DNA of 64,000 nt from Azohydromonas australica DSM 1124 (GTDB taxonomy: Bacteria; Pseudomonadota; Gammaproteobacteria; Burkholderiales; Burkholderiaceae_C). The notes beneath the pieces were generated by a model. It ran no database searches. It saw nothing but the letters and a program-made list of their open reading frames with translations, and was not told the DNA's origin. Shown here in pieces: positions 17,338-26,300 of the stretch; the first letter of the stretch is position 1; the number at the start of each line of letters is the position of its first letter. The DNA lies in assembly GCF_000430725.1 (NCBI RefSeq), contig NZ_KE387206.1, forward strand, positions 287,516-351,515. The letters are read 5' to 3'. Position numbers and translations under genes: made by a program.

Positions 17338-18645
17338 ATGACCCCCCACATCGTGATCGTGGGCGGCGGCTTCGGCGGCACCGCGCTGGCGCGGCGCCTG
17401 GAGCGGCGGCTGCCCGAGGGCGTGCAGCTCACGCTGGTGAGCGAGGAGAGCACCACCACCTTCAACCCGCTGCTGGCGGAGGTGGTCGGCGCCTCGGTGT
17501 TCCCGGAGCAGGTGGTGGCGCCCATCCGCCAGATGCTGCGGCGCAGCCGCTTCGTCATGGGCCGGGTGACGCAGGTCGACGTGCAGAACCGCCGCCTGCG
17601 CGCCCAGACCCTGGCCGGCCCGCGCGACATCGAATACGACCACCTGGTGCTGGCCTTCGGCACCCGCGCCAACCTGGACCTGGTGCCGGGCCTGGCCGAG
17701 CACGCGCTGCCGCTGAAGCTGGTGGGCGACGCGCTCTTCATCCGCAACCGCGTGCTGCAGCGGCTGGCGCGCATCGAGCTGGAGAGCGATCCGGCGCGGC
17801 GGCGGCAGCTCGGCAGCTTCGTCGTCATCGGCGGCGGCTTCTCCGGGGTGGAGGTGGCCGGCGCGCTGGCGGACTTCCTGCGCGGCGCGCTGCGCTACTA
17901 CCCGCGGGTGCAGGCGCAGGAGCTGGGCGTGACGCTGCTGCACGACGGCCCGCGCCTGCTGCCGGAGCTGCCCGAAGCGCTGGGCGAGGCGGCGCAGCGC
18001 TCGCTGATGTCGCGCGGCGTGCAGGTGCGGCTGGGCGCGCGTGCCGCCGGGGCGAGCGCCGAAGGCGTGGCGCTGGCCGGGGGCGGCAGCGTCGAAGGGG
18101 CCACCGTGGTGTGCACCATCGGCACCCGGGCCAATCCGCTGGTGGAGCAGCTCAGCCTGCCGCTCCAGCGCGGGCGCCTGCCCGTCGCACCGGACCTGCG
18201 CGTGCCCGGCATCGACGGGCTGTGGGCCCTGGGCGACTGCGCGCTGGTGCCCAACGGCGACGGCGCGCCTTGCCCGCCCACGGCGCAGTTCGCGGTGGCG
18301 CAGGCCCGGGTGCTGGCGGACAACCTGCTGGCAACGCTGCGGGGCGCGCCCACGCGGGCCTTCAGCCACCGCTCGCGCGGAATGATGGCCACCACCGGCC
18401 ACCTCAAGGGCGTGGCCGAGCTGTCCGGGCTGCGGCTGTCGGGCCTGCCGGCCTGGCTGCTGTGGCGCGCGTACTACCTGCTGCTCATGCCCACCCTGGG
18501 GCGCAAGGTGCGCATCTGGGTCGAGTGGACCTGGAGCATGTGCTTCAGCGCCGACATCACGCACCTGCGCTTCACGCGCACGCCGGAGGCGGATGCCGAA
18601 GCGGCGCCGTCCCAGCCCGCGCTGCCGTCCCGTCCCACCGTCTGA
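17338..18645 (+). CDS. FAD-dependent oxidoreductase, NDH-2 / sulfide-quinone-reductase-like
   Basis: 435 residues with two Rossmann motifs: IVIVGGGFGGTALARRL for FAD at the N-terminus and VVIGGGFSGVEVAGALADF near 162-180 for NAD(P)H. A C-terminal FAD motif, GLWALGDCALV, is present. The C-terminal region is hydrophobic and aromatic (WLLWRAYYLLLMPTLGRKVR), as in type II NADH dehydrogenases that dip into the membrane. AAGGAG precedes the ATG. Directly after a DoxX gene, it may feed electrons between NAD(P)H, quinone and the DoxX protein. The acceptor cannot be read from sequence. Confidence 0.85.
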   Translation: MTPHIVIVGGGFGGTALARRLERRLPEGVQLTLVSEESTTTFNPLLAEVVGASVFPEQVVAPIRQMLRRSRFVMGRVTQVDVQNRRLRAQTLAGPRDIEYDHLVLAFGTRANLDLVPGLAEHALPLKLVGDALFIRNRVLQRLARIELESDPARRRQLGSFVVIGGGFSGVEVAGALADFLRGALRYYPRVQAQELGVTLLHDGPRLLPELPEALGEAAQRSLMSRGVQVRLGARAAGASAEGVALAGGGSVEGATVVCTIGTRANPLVEQLSLPLQRGRLPVAPDLRVPGIDGLWALGDCALVPNGDGAPCPPTAQFAVAQARVLADNLLATLRGAPTRAFSHRSRGMMATTGHLKGVAELSGLRLSGLPAWLLWRAYYLLLMPTLGRKVRIWVEWTWSMCFSADITHLRFTRTPEADAEAAPSQPALPSRPTV

Positions 18646-18663
18646 ACCTTCCTGGAGAACACC

Positions 18664-19449
18664 ATGCTGCTCGCAGGCAAATCCGCCATCGTCACCGGCT
18701 CCACCAGCGGCATCGGACTGGGCATCGCCCGGGCCTTCGCGGCGCAGGGCGCCGACGTGATGCTCAACGGGCTGGGCACGGCCGAGGAGATCGAGCGCAC
18801 CCGGGCCGGGCTGCAGCGCGAGTACGGCGTGAAGGTGCGCTTCCACGGCGCGGACATGCGCCGGCCGCAGGAGATCCGAGAGCTGGCGGCGTGTGCTGAA
18901 GCCGAGTTCGGCCGGGTGGACATCGTGGTCAACAACGCCGGCATCCAGCACGTGGCGCCGGTGGAAGACTTTCCTCAGGAGCGCTGGGACGCCGTGCTGG
19001 CCATCAACCTCACGGCCGCCTTCGTGCTGATCCAGGCCGTGGTGCCGGGCATGAGGGCGCGGCGCTTCGGCCGCATCCTCAACGTGGCCTCGGCGCACGG
19101 GCTCACGGCGTCGCCCTTCAAGTCGGCCTACGTCGCGGCCAAGCACGGGCTGGTGGGGCTCACGCGCTGCGTGGCGGTGGAGCTGGCGGAATCGGGCATC
19201 ACGGCCAACACGCTGTGCCCGGGCTACGTGAAGACGCCGCTGGTGGAACAGCAGATTGCCGACCAGGCGCGCGCGCACGGCATCCCGCCGGAGGCGGTGG
19301 TGCGCGACGTGATGCTGGCGCACCAGGCGCGCAAGGAGTTCGTGCGCGTGGAGGAGCTGGCCGCGCTGGCGGTGTTCCTGTCCTCCGAGGCCGCCGCCTC
19401 CATGACTGCCACCGCCATCCCGATGGACGGCGGCTGGACCCAGCACTGA
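18664..19449 (+). CDS. bdhA: 3-hydroxybutyrate dehydrogenase (short-chain dehydrogenase)
   Basis: 261 residues, the standard size for bacterial D-3-hydroxybutyrate dehydrogenase. The cofactor site TGSTSGIGLG (11-20), Ser143, and the catalytic Tyr156-x3-Lys160 in SAYVAAKHG are all present. The family-specific stretches NNAGIQHVAPVEDFP and LCPGYVKTPLVEQQI support the substrate. It interconverts 3-hydroxybutyrate and acetoacetate with NAD, in polyhydroxybutyrate or ketone-body use. It begins 18 bp after the oxidoreductase with GGAG upstream, so it lies in the same transcription direction as the bufferin arm, a less expected neighbour. Confidence 0.9.
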   Translation: MLLAGKSAIVTGSTSGIGLGIARAFAAQGADVMLNGLGTAEEIERTRAGLQREYGVKVRFHGADMRRPQEIRELAACAEAEFGRVDIVVNNAGIQHVAPVEDFPQERWDAVLAINLTAAFVLIQAVVPGMRARRFGRILNVASAHGLTASPFKSAYVAAKHGLVGLTRCVAVELAESGITANTLCPGYVKTPLVEQQIADQARAHGIPPEAVVRDVMLAHQARKEFVRVEELAALAVFLSSEAAASMTATAIPMDGGWTQH

Positions 19450-19535
19450 TCCCGTCCGGCCGCGGGAGGCCGAAGATGTCCGTCCTGCCAGCCCTGGCCG
19501 AACGGAGCGACGAGATGCGAAACCGAGGAGCCGCC

Positions 19536-20597
19536 ATGGACATGCGCGTGAAACCGAGCCGCCGGCAGGCGGCGGTGAAGCCCGAAGTGAAGACCGTCAA
19601 CCTGGCGCTGCAGGGCGGCGGGGCGCATGGCGCCTTCGCCTGGGGCGTGCTGGACCGGCTGATCGAGGACGGCCGCATCCGCTTCGAGGGCATCAGCGCC
19701 ACCAGCGCCGGCGCCATGAACGCGGCGGTGCTGGCGCACGGCTGGACCGTGGGCGGCCCCGACGGCGCGCGCGAGGCGCTGGAGAGCTTCTGGCGCGCGG
19801 TGAGCGAGGCCGGCCAGCGTTGGAACCCGTACCGTGCGCTGCCGTGGATGAGCTGGCTGGGCGAGCTGCCGCTGGAGCTCTCGCCGGCCTACCAGTGGAT
19901 GGAATACCTCACGCGCGTGTTCTCGCCGTATCAGCTCAACCCGCTGAACTTCAACCCGCTGCGCGACGTGCTGGAGGCGCACGTGGACTTCGAGCGGCTG
20001 CGGCGCGAGTCGGCGATCAAGCTGTACCTGTGCGCCACCAACGTGCAGACCTGCAAGGTGCGCATCTTCAGCTGCGCCGACGTGAGCGCGGACGCGGTGC
20101 TGGCCTCGGCCTGCCTGCCGTTCATGTTCCAGTCGGTAATGGTCGACGGCGAGCCGTACTGGGACGGCGGCTACATGGGCAACCCGGCCATCTACCCGCT
20201 GATCTACGAGTGCGAGGCGCGGGACGTGGTGATCGTGCACCTGAACCCCATCGTGCGCCGCGGCGTGCCGACCACGGCCGGGGAGATCCTGAACCGGCTC
20301 AACGAGGTGAGCTTCAACTCCTCGCTGATGCGCGAGATGCGCGCCATCGTGTTCGTCACCGGGCTGATCGAGCGCGGCAAGCTCTCCAGCGAGGAGTTCA
20401 AGCAGATGCTGATCCACTCGATCCGCGCCGACGACGTGATGAGCGGCTACGGCGCGGCCAGCAAGCTCAACTGCGACTGGAGCTTCCTCACCGAGCTGCG
20501 CGACGCGGGCCGCCTGCACGCCGGGCGCTGGCTGGAGCAGCACTTCGGCGCGCTGGGGGTGCGGTCGAGCGTGGATCTGCGTGGCGAGTTCCTGTGA
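19536..20597 (+). CDS. patatin-like phospholipase family protein
   Basis: 353 residues from ATG 19536, preceded by GAGGAG; ATG 19476 with GGGAGG is an alternative adding 20 residues. The patatin catalytic set is intact: oxyanion loop QGGGAHGAF (26-34), nucleophile Ser57 in ATSAGA, and Asp210 in WDGGYMGNP. No signal peptide is present, so it is probably a cytoplasmic lipid acyl hydrolase or thioesterase-like enzyme. It follows the hydroxybutyrate dehydrogenase closely; the pair may act together in polyhydroxybutyrate or lipid metabolism, which is inference from position. Confidence 0.86.
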   Translation: MDMRVKPSRRQAAVKPEVKTVNLALQGGGAHGAFAWGVLDRLIEDGRIRFEGISATSAGAMNAAVLAHGWTVGGPDGAREALESFWRAVSEAGQRWNPYRALPWMSWLGELPLELSPAYQWMEYLTRVFSPYQLNPLNFNPLRDVLEAHVDFERLRRESAIKLYLCATNVQTCKVRIFSCADVSADAVLASACLPFMFQSVMVDGEPYWDGGYMGNPAIYPLIYECEARDVVIVHLNPIVRRGVPTTAGEILNRLNEVSFNSSLMREMRAIVFVTGLIERGKLSSEEFKQMLIHSIRADDVMSGYGAASKLNCDWSFLTELRDAGRLHAGRWLEQHFGALGVRSSVDLRGEFL

Positions 20598-20607
20598 GGC
20601 GGCTGCG

Positions 20608-21573
20608 ATGGACACGCCGTCTCTGGCCGCCCTGGCGGCCGTCCTCGCCTGCGTCGCCCTGATGGGCTTCGCCATCCAGCGCGGCGGCACCTGCACCGTC
20701 GCGGCCGTGGAGGAAGTGCTGCGCCAGCGCAGCGCCCGGCGGCTGCGCGCCATGGGCGAGGCCGCGCTGTGGGTGGCCGGCGGGCTGGTGCTGGCGCAGG
20801 CGGCGGGCTGGACCGGCGTCATGCCCGCGCCGCATCCGGTCGGCGCCCACACCGTGCTGGGCGCCGCGCTGCTGGGGCTGGGCGCCTGGATCAACGGCGC
20901 CTGCGTCTTCGGCGCCATCGCGCGGCTGGGCTCCGGGCAGTGGGCGCAGGCCGCGGTGCCGGCGGGTTTCTACCTCGGCTGCCTCGCGGCGGGCCTGCTG
21001 GCGCCGCAGCCGGTGGCGACGGCCTCGGCCCCGTCGAACCTGCTGCCCCAGGCCCCGCTGGCCGCCGGCTTCGTGCTGTTCGCGGCTTGGCGCGTGGCGC
21101 AAGGGCTGCGCGGCGGCTGGCCCGCCGTGGCGGCGCGGGTGTGGGCACCGCACGCGGCCACGGCCATCATCGGCGTCTGTTTCCTGCTGAGCTGGCTGCT
21201 GGCCGGCGCCTGGGCCTACACGGACCTGCTGGCGGCGCTGGCGCGGCGCATGGCGCAGCACCCGGCCTTGCCGCTGGCGCTGCTGGCCGCGCTGCTGGGC
21301 GGCGCCTTGGTCGGCGGCTGGACGGCCGGGCGCCTCAAGAGCCAGCGCCCGACCCCGGCGCAGTGGCTGCGCAGCCTGGCGGGCGGGGGGTTGATGGCCC
21401 TCGGCAGCCTGCTGATCCCGGGCTCCAACGACGGCCTGGTGCTGGTGGGGCTGCCGCTGCTGCATCCGCATGCCTGGCTGGCCTTCGGCGTGATGTGCGC
21501 CGTCATCGCCGCCGCGATGCGGCTGGCGCAGGCGCTCAAGGCGCCGGTGCTGCGCGGGGAGGAGCTGCAATGA
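20608..21573 (+). CDS. YeeE/YedE family membrane transporter
   Basis: 321 residues with about nine membrane helices. Family marks are GFAIQRGGTCTVAAVEEVL near residues 18-36 and GAWINGACVFGAIARLGSG near 90-108, both carrying the conserved cysteines that relay thiosulfate in the characterised member. The C-terminal helix region GGGLMALGSLLIPGSNDGLVL is also typical. GAGG precedes the ATG at 20608; a GTG at 20581 inside the patatin gene is less likely. The stop overlaps the second bufferin-like gene by 4 bp. Import of thiosulfate or another reduced sulfur compound is the likely job. Confidence 0.85.
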   Translation: MDTPSLAALAAVLACVALMGFAIQRGGTCTVAAVEEVLRQRSARRLRAMGEAALWVAGGLVLAQAAGWTGVMPAPHPVGAHTVLGAALLGLGAWINGACVFGAIARLGSGQWAQAAVPAGFYLGCLAAGLLAPQPVATASAPSNLLPQAPLAAGFVLFAAWRVAQGLRGGWPAVAARVWAPHAATAIIGVCFLLSWLLAGAWAYTDLLAALARRMAQHPALPLALLAALLGGALVGGWTAGRLKSQRPTPAQWLRSLAGGGLMALGSLLIPGSNDGLVLVGLPLLHPHAWLAFGVMCAVIAAAMRLAQALKAPVLRGEELQ

Positions 21574-21941
21574 GCGCGGACCCGTCCCTGGCGCCTTCCG
21601 CCGCGGCCGAAGGCGCCGCCACGCCCGGCATGCCGCGCGTGGCCCCGGGCCGCGCCACCGCGCTGGGCAATGCGCTCGTGCTGGGCAGCGCGCTGCTGGC
21701 GGCGCTGGCTGCGGTGCAGCGCTACACGCAGGTGCTGAGCGCACCGGGCAGCAGCTTCGTGCTGGAGCGCGAGCGCTGCCACGGCATCGTGCGCGCCGGC
21801 CGCAACGACTGCGGCACCAGCGTCCACGCCTGCGCGGGCCAGGCGCGCGAGGACCGGGGCGCGCAGGAGTGGATCGTCCTGCCCGCGGGCACCTGCGAGC
21901 GTATCGCGGGCGGGCGGCTGCGTACCGGCGGTGCGGGATGA
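21570..21941 (+). CDS. membrane-anchored DUF2282-like (bufferin-like) protein
   Basis: 123 residues; ATG overlaps the yeeE stop, with GGGGAGGAG upstream. Residues 1-30 are a soluble N-terminus, about 31-50 a single hydrophobic helix (ALGNALVLGSALLAALAAVQ) without a clear cleavage site, and the rest is a DUF2282-type domain. Cysteines 70, 81, 88 and 109 keep the exact 11, 7 and 21 spacing of the soluble precursor, within ERCHGIVRAGRNDCG, HACAG and AGTCERIAGG. It is probably inserted with its cysteine domain in the periplasm. It may be a second substrate of the MNIO enzyme. Its stop overlaps the cyclase start. Confidence 0.82.
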   Translation: MSADPSLAPSAAAEGAATPGMPRVAPGRATALGNALVLGSALLAALAAVQRYTQVLSAPGSSFVLERERCHGIVRAGRNDCGTSVHACAGQAREDRGAQEWIVLPAGTCERIAGGRLRTGGAG

Positions 21942-23299
21942 GCGCCGTCGCCCCCTGGCGCGCCTGGCTGCTGCTGAATGCGCCCGGCGCCGCGCTGCCG
22001 GCGCGGGTGCGGCAGGAGCTGCAGGCGGAGCAGTTCCGCGCCGAATTGCTGGTGGCGGGCGTGCAGCTGCTGCTGGTGGGCTTGCTGGCGGCGCTGGTGG
22101 GCGTCGCACCGCCGGGCTTCGCGCCCGACACGCCGGTGCAGGCCGCGCCGCTGGGGCTGAGCCTGTTCGCGCTGCTGGTGCTGCTGCGCCTGTACGCGGC
22201 CTGGACCGGTCAGCTCGGCCCGCGGCTGCTGGCCGCCGGCGTGGTGGCGGAGATGGGCGTGCTGATCGCCACGCTGTGGCTGCAGCACCTGCAGTACGAG
22301 CAGCCGCCGCAGCTCGCGCTCAAGGGCACGGCCTTCGTCTACGTCTTCGTGCTGGTGGGCCTGCGCGCGCTGCGCTTCGAGCCGCTGTGGGTGGCGGTGT
22401 CGGGCGGCACCGCCTTGCTGGCATGGCTCGCGCTGCTGGGCTGGACGCTGTGGAGCGCGCCGGTGAGCCCGCTCACCTGGGACTACGTGACCTCGCTGCG
22501 CTCGCTGCAGGTCCACCTCGGCGGCGAGCTGGACAAGCTGCTGGCGCTGGCGCTGTTCACCGCCACGCTGACGCTGGCCCTGGTGCGCGCCCGCGCGCTG
22601 CTGCGGCGTGCGCTGGCGCAGCAGCGCGCGGCGGCGGACCTGTCGCTGTTCTTCGACGACGCGGTGGCGCGGCGCATCACGGCCTCGGAGGACGCGCTCA
22701 TGGCGGGCCAAGGCGAGCTGCGCGAGGCGGCGGTGCTGTTCCTGGACCTGCGCGGCTTCACCGCGGCGGCGGCGCAGCTCGGCCCGCGCGGCGTGATCGC
22801 GCTGCTGGGCGAGTACCAGCGGCTGATCGTCCCCATCCTGCGGCGCCACGGCGGCAGCGTCGACAAGTACCTGGGCGACGGGATCCTGGCGAGCTTCGGC
22901 GCGGTGGCGCCGGACCCCGCCTGCGCCGCGCGGGCGCTGCGCGCGGTGGACGAGATCGTGCTGGCGGTGGACGGCTGGCGCGCGCGGCGCCGGCAGGCCG
23001 GGCTGGCAGCGCCGGACGTGGGTGCCGGGCTGGCGACGGGAGAAGTGGTGTCGGGCATCGTCGGCGACGGCCAGCGGCTGGAGTACACGGTCATCGGCGA
23101 CGCCGTGAACCTCGCGGCCAAGCTGGAGAAGCACAACAAGGCGCAGGGCACGCGGGCGCTGGCCACGCGCGAGGCCTACGCGCTGGCGCGGGCGCAGGGG
23201 TATGAGGGGGAGAAGCCCGATTGCGGCGCGGCGGCCCTGGACGGCGCCGCCAGCCCCGTGGCGCTCACGTTGCTGGCGGCCCGGACCGCGCCGGCCTGA
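21938..23299 (+). CDS. class III adenylate/guanylate cyclase, membrane-bound
   Basis: 453 residues. About six membrane helices lie in residues 35-220, then a linker and a class III catalytic domain. The metal-binding aspartates are Asp270 (LFLDLRGF) and Asp314 (VDKYLGDGILASF); the transition-state region is YTVIGDAVNLAAKLE (383-397). Lys310 next to the metal loop fits an ATP-using cyclase, so cAMP is the likely product. No other sensor domain is seen; the membrane part would sense. It starts inside the stop of the bufferin-like gene, so the two are translationally coupled. Confidence 0.87.
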   Translation: MSAVAPWRAWLLLNAPGAALPARVRQELQAEQFRAELLVAGVQLLLVGLLAALVGVAPPGFAPDTPVQAAPLGLSLFALLVLLRLYAAWTGQLGPRLLAAGVVAEMGVLIATLWLQHLQYEQPPQLALKGTAFVYVFVLVGLRALRFEPLWVAVSGGTALLAWLALLGWTLWSAPVSPLTWDYVTSLRSLQVHLGGELDKLLALALFTATLTLALVRARALLRRALAQQRAAADLSLFFDDAVARRITASEDALMAGQGELREAAVLFLDLRGFTAAAAQLGPRGVIALLGEYQRLIVPILRRHGGSVDKYLGDGILASFGAVAPDPACAARALRAVDEIVLAVDGWRARRRQAGLAAPDVGAGLATGEVVSGIVGDGQRLEYTVIGDAVNLAAKLEKHNKAQGTRALATREAYALARAQGYEGEKPDCGAAALDGAASPVALTLLAARTAPA

Positions 23300-23315
23300 G
23301 CCCGGCGCCGTTGCC

Positions 23316-26300
23316 TCAGGTGCCGGTGGGCCGCAGGTCGGTCACGATGGCCGGGGGCGTGAAACGCCGGATCCACTCCGCCACCCAATCGTCGTCCGGC
23401 GCAGGGGCGTCGGTGTCGTTGATGTGGGCCAGGGCACGCTGCATCAGGGCAGGGGCCCAGCCGCTGTCGGGAACGGAAGCGCCCCGCAGGGCCTGCTCCA
23501 CCGCGTACTGCCCCAGGCGCCGGTAGCTCTCGAACTGCGCCTCGCCGAAGAACTGGTCGGCGGTGGACTGCTGGGGGAAGTCGGGGTTCTGCGCGGCGAA
23601 GTGCAGCACGTCGCGCGGCTCGCGCCCGCACAGCACCGGCTTGAAGTACAGCAGCAGCCCGTCGGGCGCGTGCGGGCCGTCCATCGCCGAATAGCGGATG
23701 CGGCCGATCGCGCAGTAGCGGCCGTCGAAGTCGCTCTCGTCCTTGCGCTTGCGGATGGGCATGGGCTCGACCTCGATGGGAATGCCCAGGTCGAGCCGGA
23801 TCTTGCGCACGGCGTTGCCCAGGTCCTCGAACCGGTAGTCGGGGTCCGCGCCGGCGTCGCTGAGCACGATGAAGTGGCAGCGCCGCAGCACCATCTCGAA
23901 CAGGCCCAGGTTGTCGAAGTGCCCGCCATCGGAGAGGTAGACGTAGGGACTGCGGTCGTCGGTCATGCCCAGGGCTTCGGAGATCACCGGACGCAGCGAG
24001 AGCTTGGGCTCGCTGCGCCGCCAGGTGGTCGCGCCGTCGGCGCCGGGGTTGCCCAGCCACCAGCCCAGGCGCACGTTGAACAGCGTCAGCAGCAGCGCCG
24101 TCAGCGGCGAGGACGAGTAGCCCATGTTGGGGCTCACGGCCGCGCCGGAGACGGCCGCCGCAGTGGCGATGGAGATGCCCCCGCCGAAGTCCCGCGAGGG
24201 ACGGTAGCCCAGGTAGTAGCTGCCGCTGTGCAGGGGCGAGACGCTGAACGGCGCGGCCTTGCGCTCCTGCCAGGCCAGGTCGTGCCCACGCACCAGGTTG
24301 AGCGTGAGGTTGAGCACGTGCATCAGCTTGTGCGGCGGCGGCGGCGGGAAGTTGAAGCAGGGCAGCACGCCGGGAAACGCCAGCTCCAGCAGCTTGCGGT
24401 TGGCGAAGATGCGCTGTCCGCGCTGGACGTAGCCCTGCACCAGTGCCCGCTGCGCGTCGTCCAGGAAAGGTTGCAGCTGCGTTTCCAGCCGCTCGGACTC
24501 CAGCACCCGGTTGAGCGCGGTGACCAGGTCCTGCAGCAGGGCCGCCAGCACGGTGTGGCCGGGCTGCCAGCTTTGCAGCCTCTGCTTCAGGTGGCCGTCG
24601 GGGTCGTGGCGCTTGTTGCACACCAGGTCGGCCACGGCCTGCGCCGCGGACTGCGCCGGCTTGCCGTCCGCCTTGACGGCCTGGTGGAACCCGTTCACCA
24701 GCGCGCTGGCGCTGGCGAAGTCGCTCTCGCGCAGCAGGCCGGGCTGCAGCTCATGCATGCGCACGTTGTCCTGCGGGTCGAAGCCGGTGAAGGGGTTGGG
24801 CTTGCGCTGCGTCCCGCGCGAGGCGCCCAGGAAGGTGCGCGCGATGCGGATGCGGTAGGCCGCGTGCAGCGAGAACTTGTTGAAGTTGATGCCCAGGGCC
24901 GCCAGCGCGGTGAACGCTGCCAGCAGCACCAGGGCCGTGAACACGTCCTGCACGGAGGCACGGCACAGCACCGTGGCATGCATCAACCCGTCGGTGAACA
25001 GCAGCGGCGGCCCGGGGCAGAACACGCTGCTGCTCCAGAGGGTGCCGGTCAGGCCTTGCAGCGCCACCAAGCCCGCGCTGCTGAGCAGCGACAGGACGGC
25101 CAGGAAGACCGCCAGGAACACCGCCGCCAGCACCGACGTCGAGACCGGCCCCAGCAGCGCCTGGAGCTTGCTCTTGGCGGGGGCGCCGTCGCCGTTCTTG
25201 TGGCCCGCCGGCGTGAGCGCGCTCTTGCCCAGCAGCACGCCGGCCAGGCCGGAGAAGCCACCCAGCGCGGTGACCAGGCGCGGCCATTCGAACAGCAGCA
25301 GCGGGCCGAGCACCACCACGGCGCTCAGCGCGGCCCAGCCCAGGGCGGCGACCAGCGTCCAGGCGCCGAAGCGTGCCCACCACTCACGGTCCTCGTCCTC
25401 GATCCACGTCCACTTGGACACCAGCCCGATGAACAGCGTCATGCCCGCCAGCACCGTCAGCACCACCGCCGGGGGACCCAGCACGGTGTAGAGGTGCAGT
25501 GGCCGGACACCGGCAGCCCAGCCCGGGACGCTGGCGCCCTGGCTGGCGCTCCAGCCGATGAACAGCGGGGCCAGCTCCGACAGGATCGACCAGGTGAGCA
25601 GCCCGGCGACCAGCATCGCCGCCAGGTCCAGCAGGCGCAGCCTCAGCGGCAGGCCGCGCAGCAGCGCCAGCGACAGCAGCCAGGCCACGACGATCACCGC
25701 CTCGCCCCAGATCACGATGTGGTCCAGCAGCAGCAGCGGCAGCAGCGCGGGCAGCGAGCCGGCCGGCACGCTGAGCAGCCAGGGCAGCAACTGCTGCACG
25801 GGCAGCGTTTCCTTCCACGCCGGCAGGCCCCACATGAACAGCGCCAGCACGGTGGAGAACAGCAGCAGCGGCAGCAGCCCCAGCATCAGGACCCAATGCG
25901 GCTGCTTGAGCCGGCGCAGCAGCCGGTCCCGCCAGCGCGGCGCCGCGGCCCGCACCGCCGGGGGCTGGCGGGTGCGCCGCGCGGGATCGCTGACGCTGGG
26001 ACGGTTGACGATGGCGCACAACACCGTGCACACCGCCGCGGCGCTGGCCACGGCGAACAGCCAGGGCATGACCGGCTGCGCGCTCTGCCCGAACCAGCCG
26101 GCCAGGGCCGCGAACAGGCGCGGCAGCATCAGCAGCGACATCAGCAGCGGGATGAGCACCAGCCAGTTCAGCGACAAGTTGCGCAGGTACAGCCCGACCC
26201 AGGTCCAGGTGTCCAGGGTGAAGAGGCCGGCGCGGGCATTGAGGAAGTGGCTGTAGCGGCGCAGGAAGCGCAAGGGCTCGGGCTCGGCCGCGGTCCTGGA

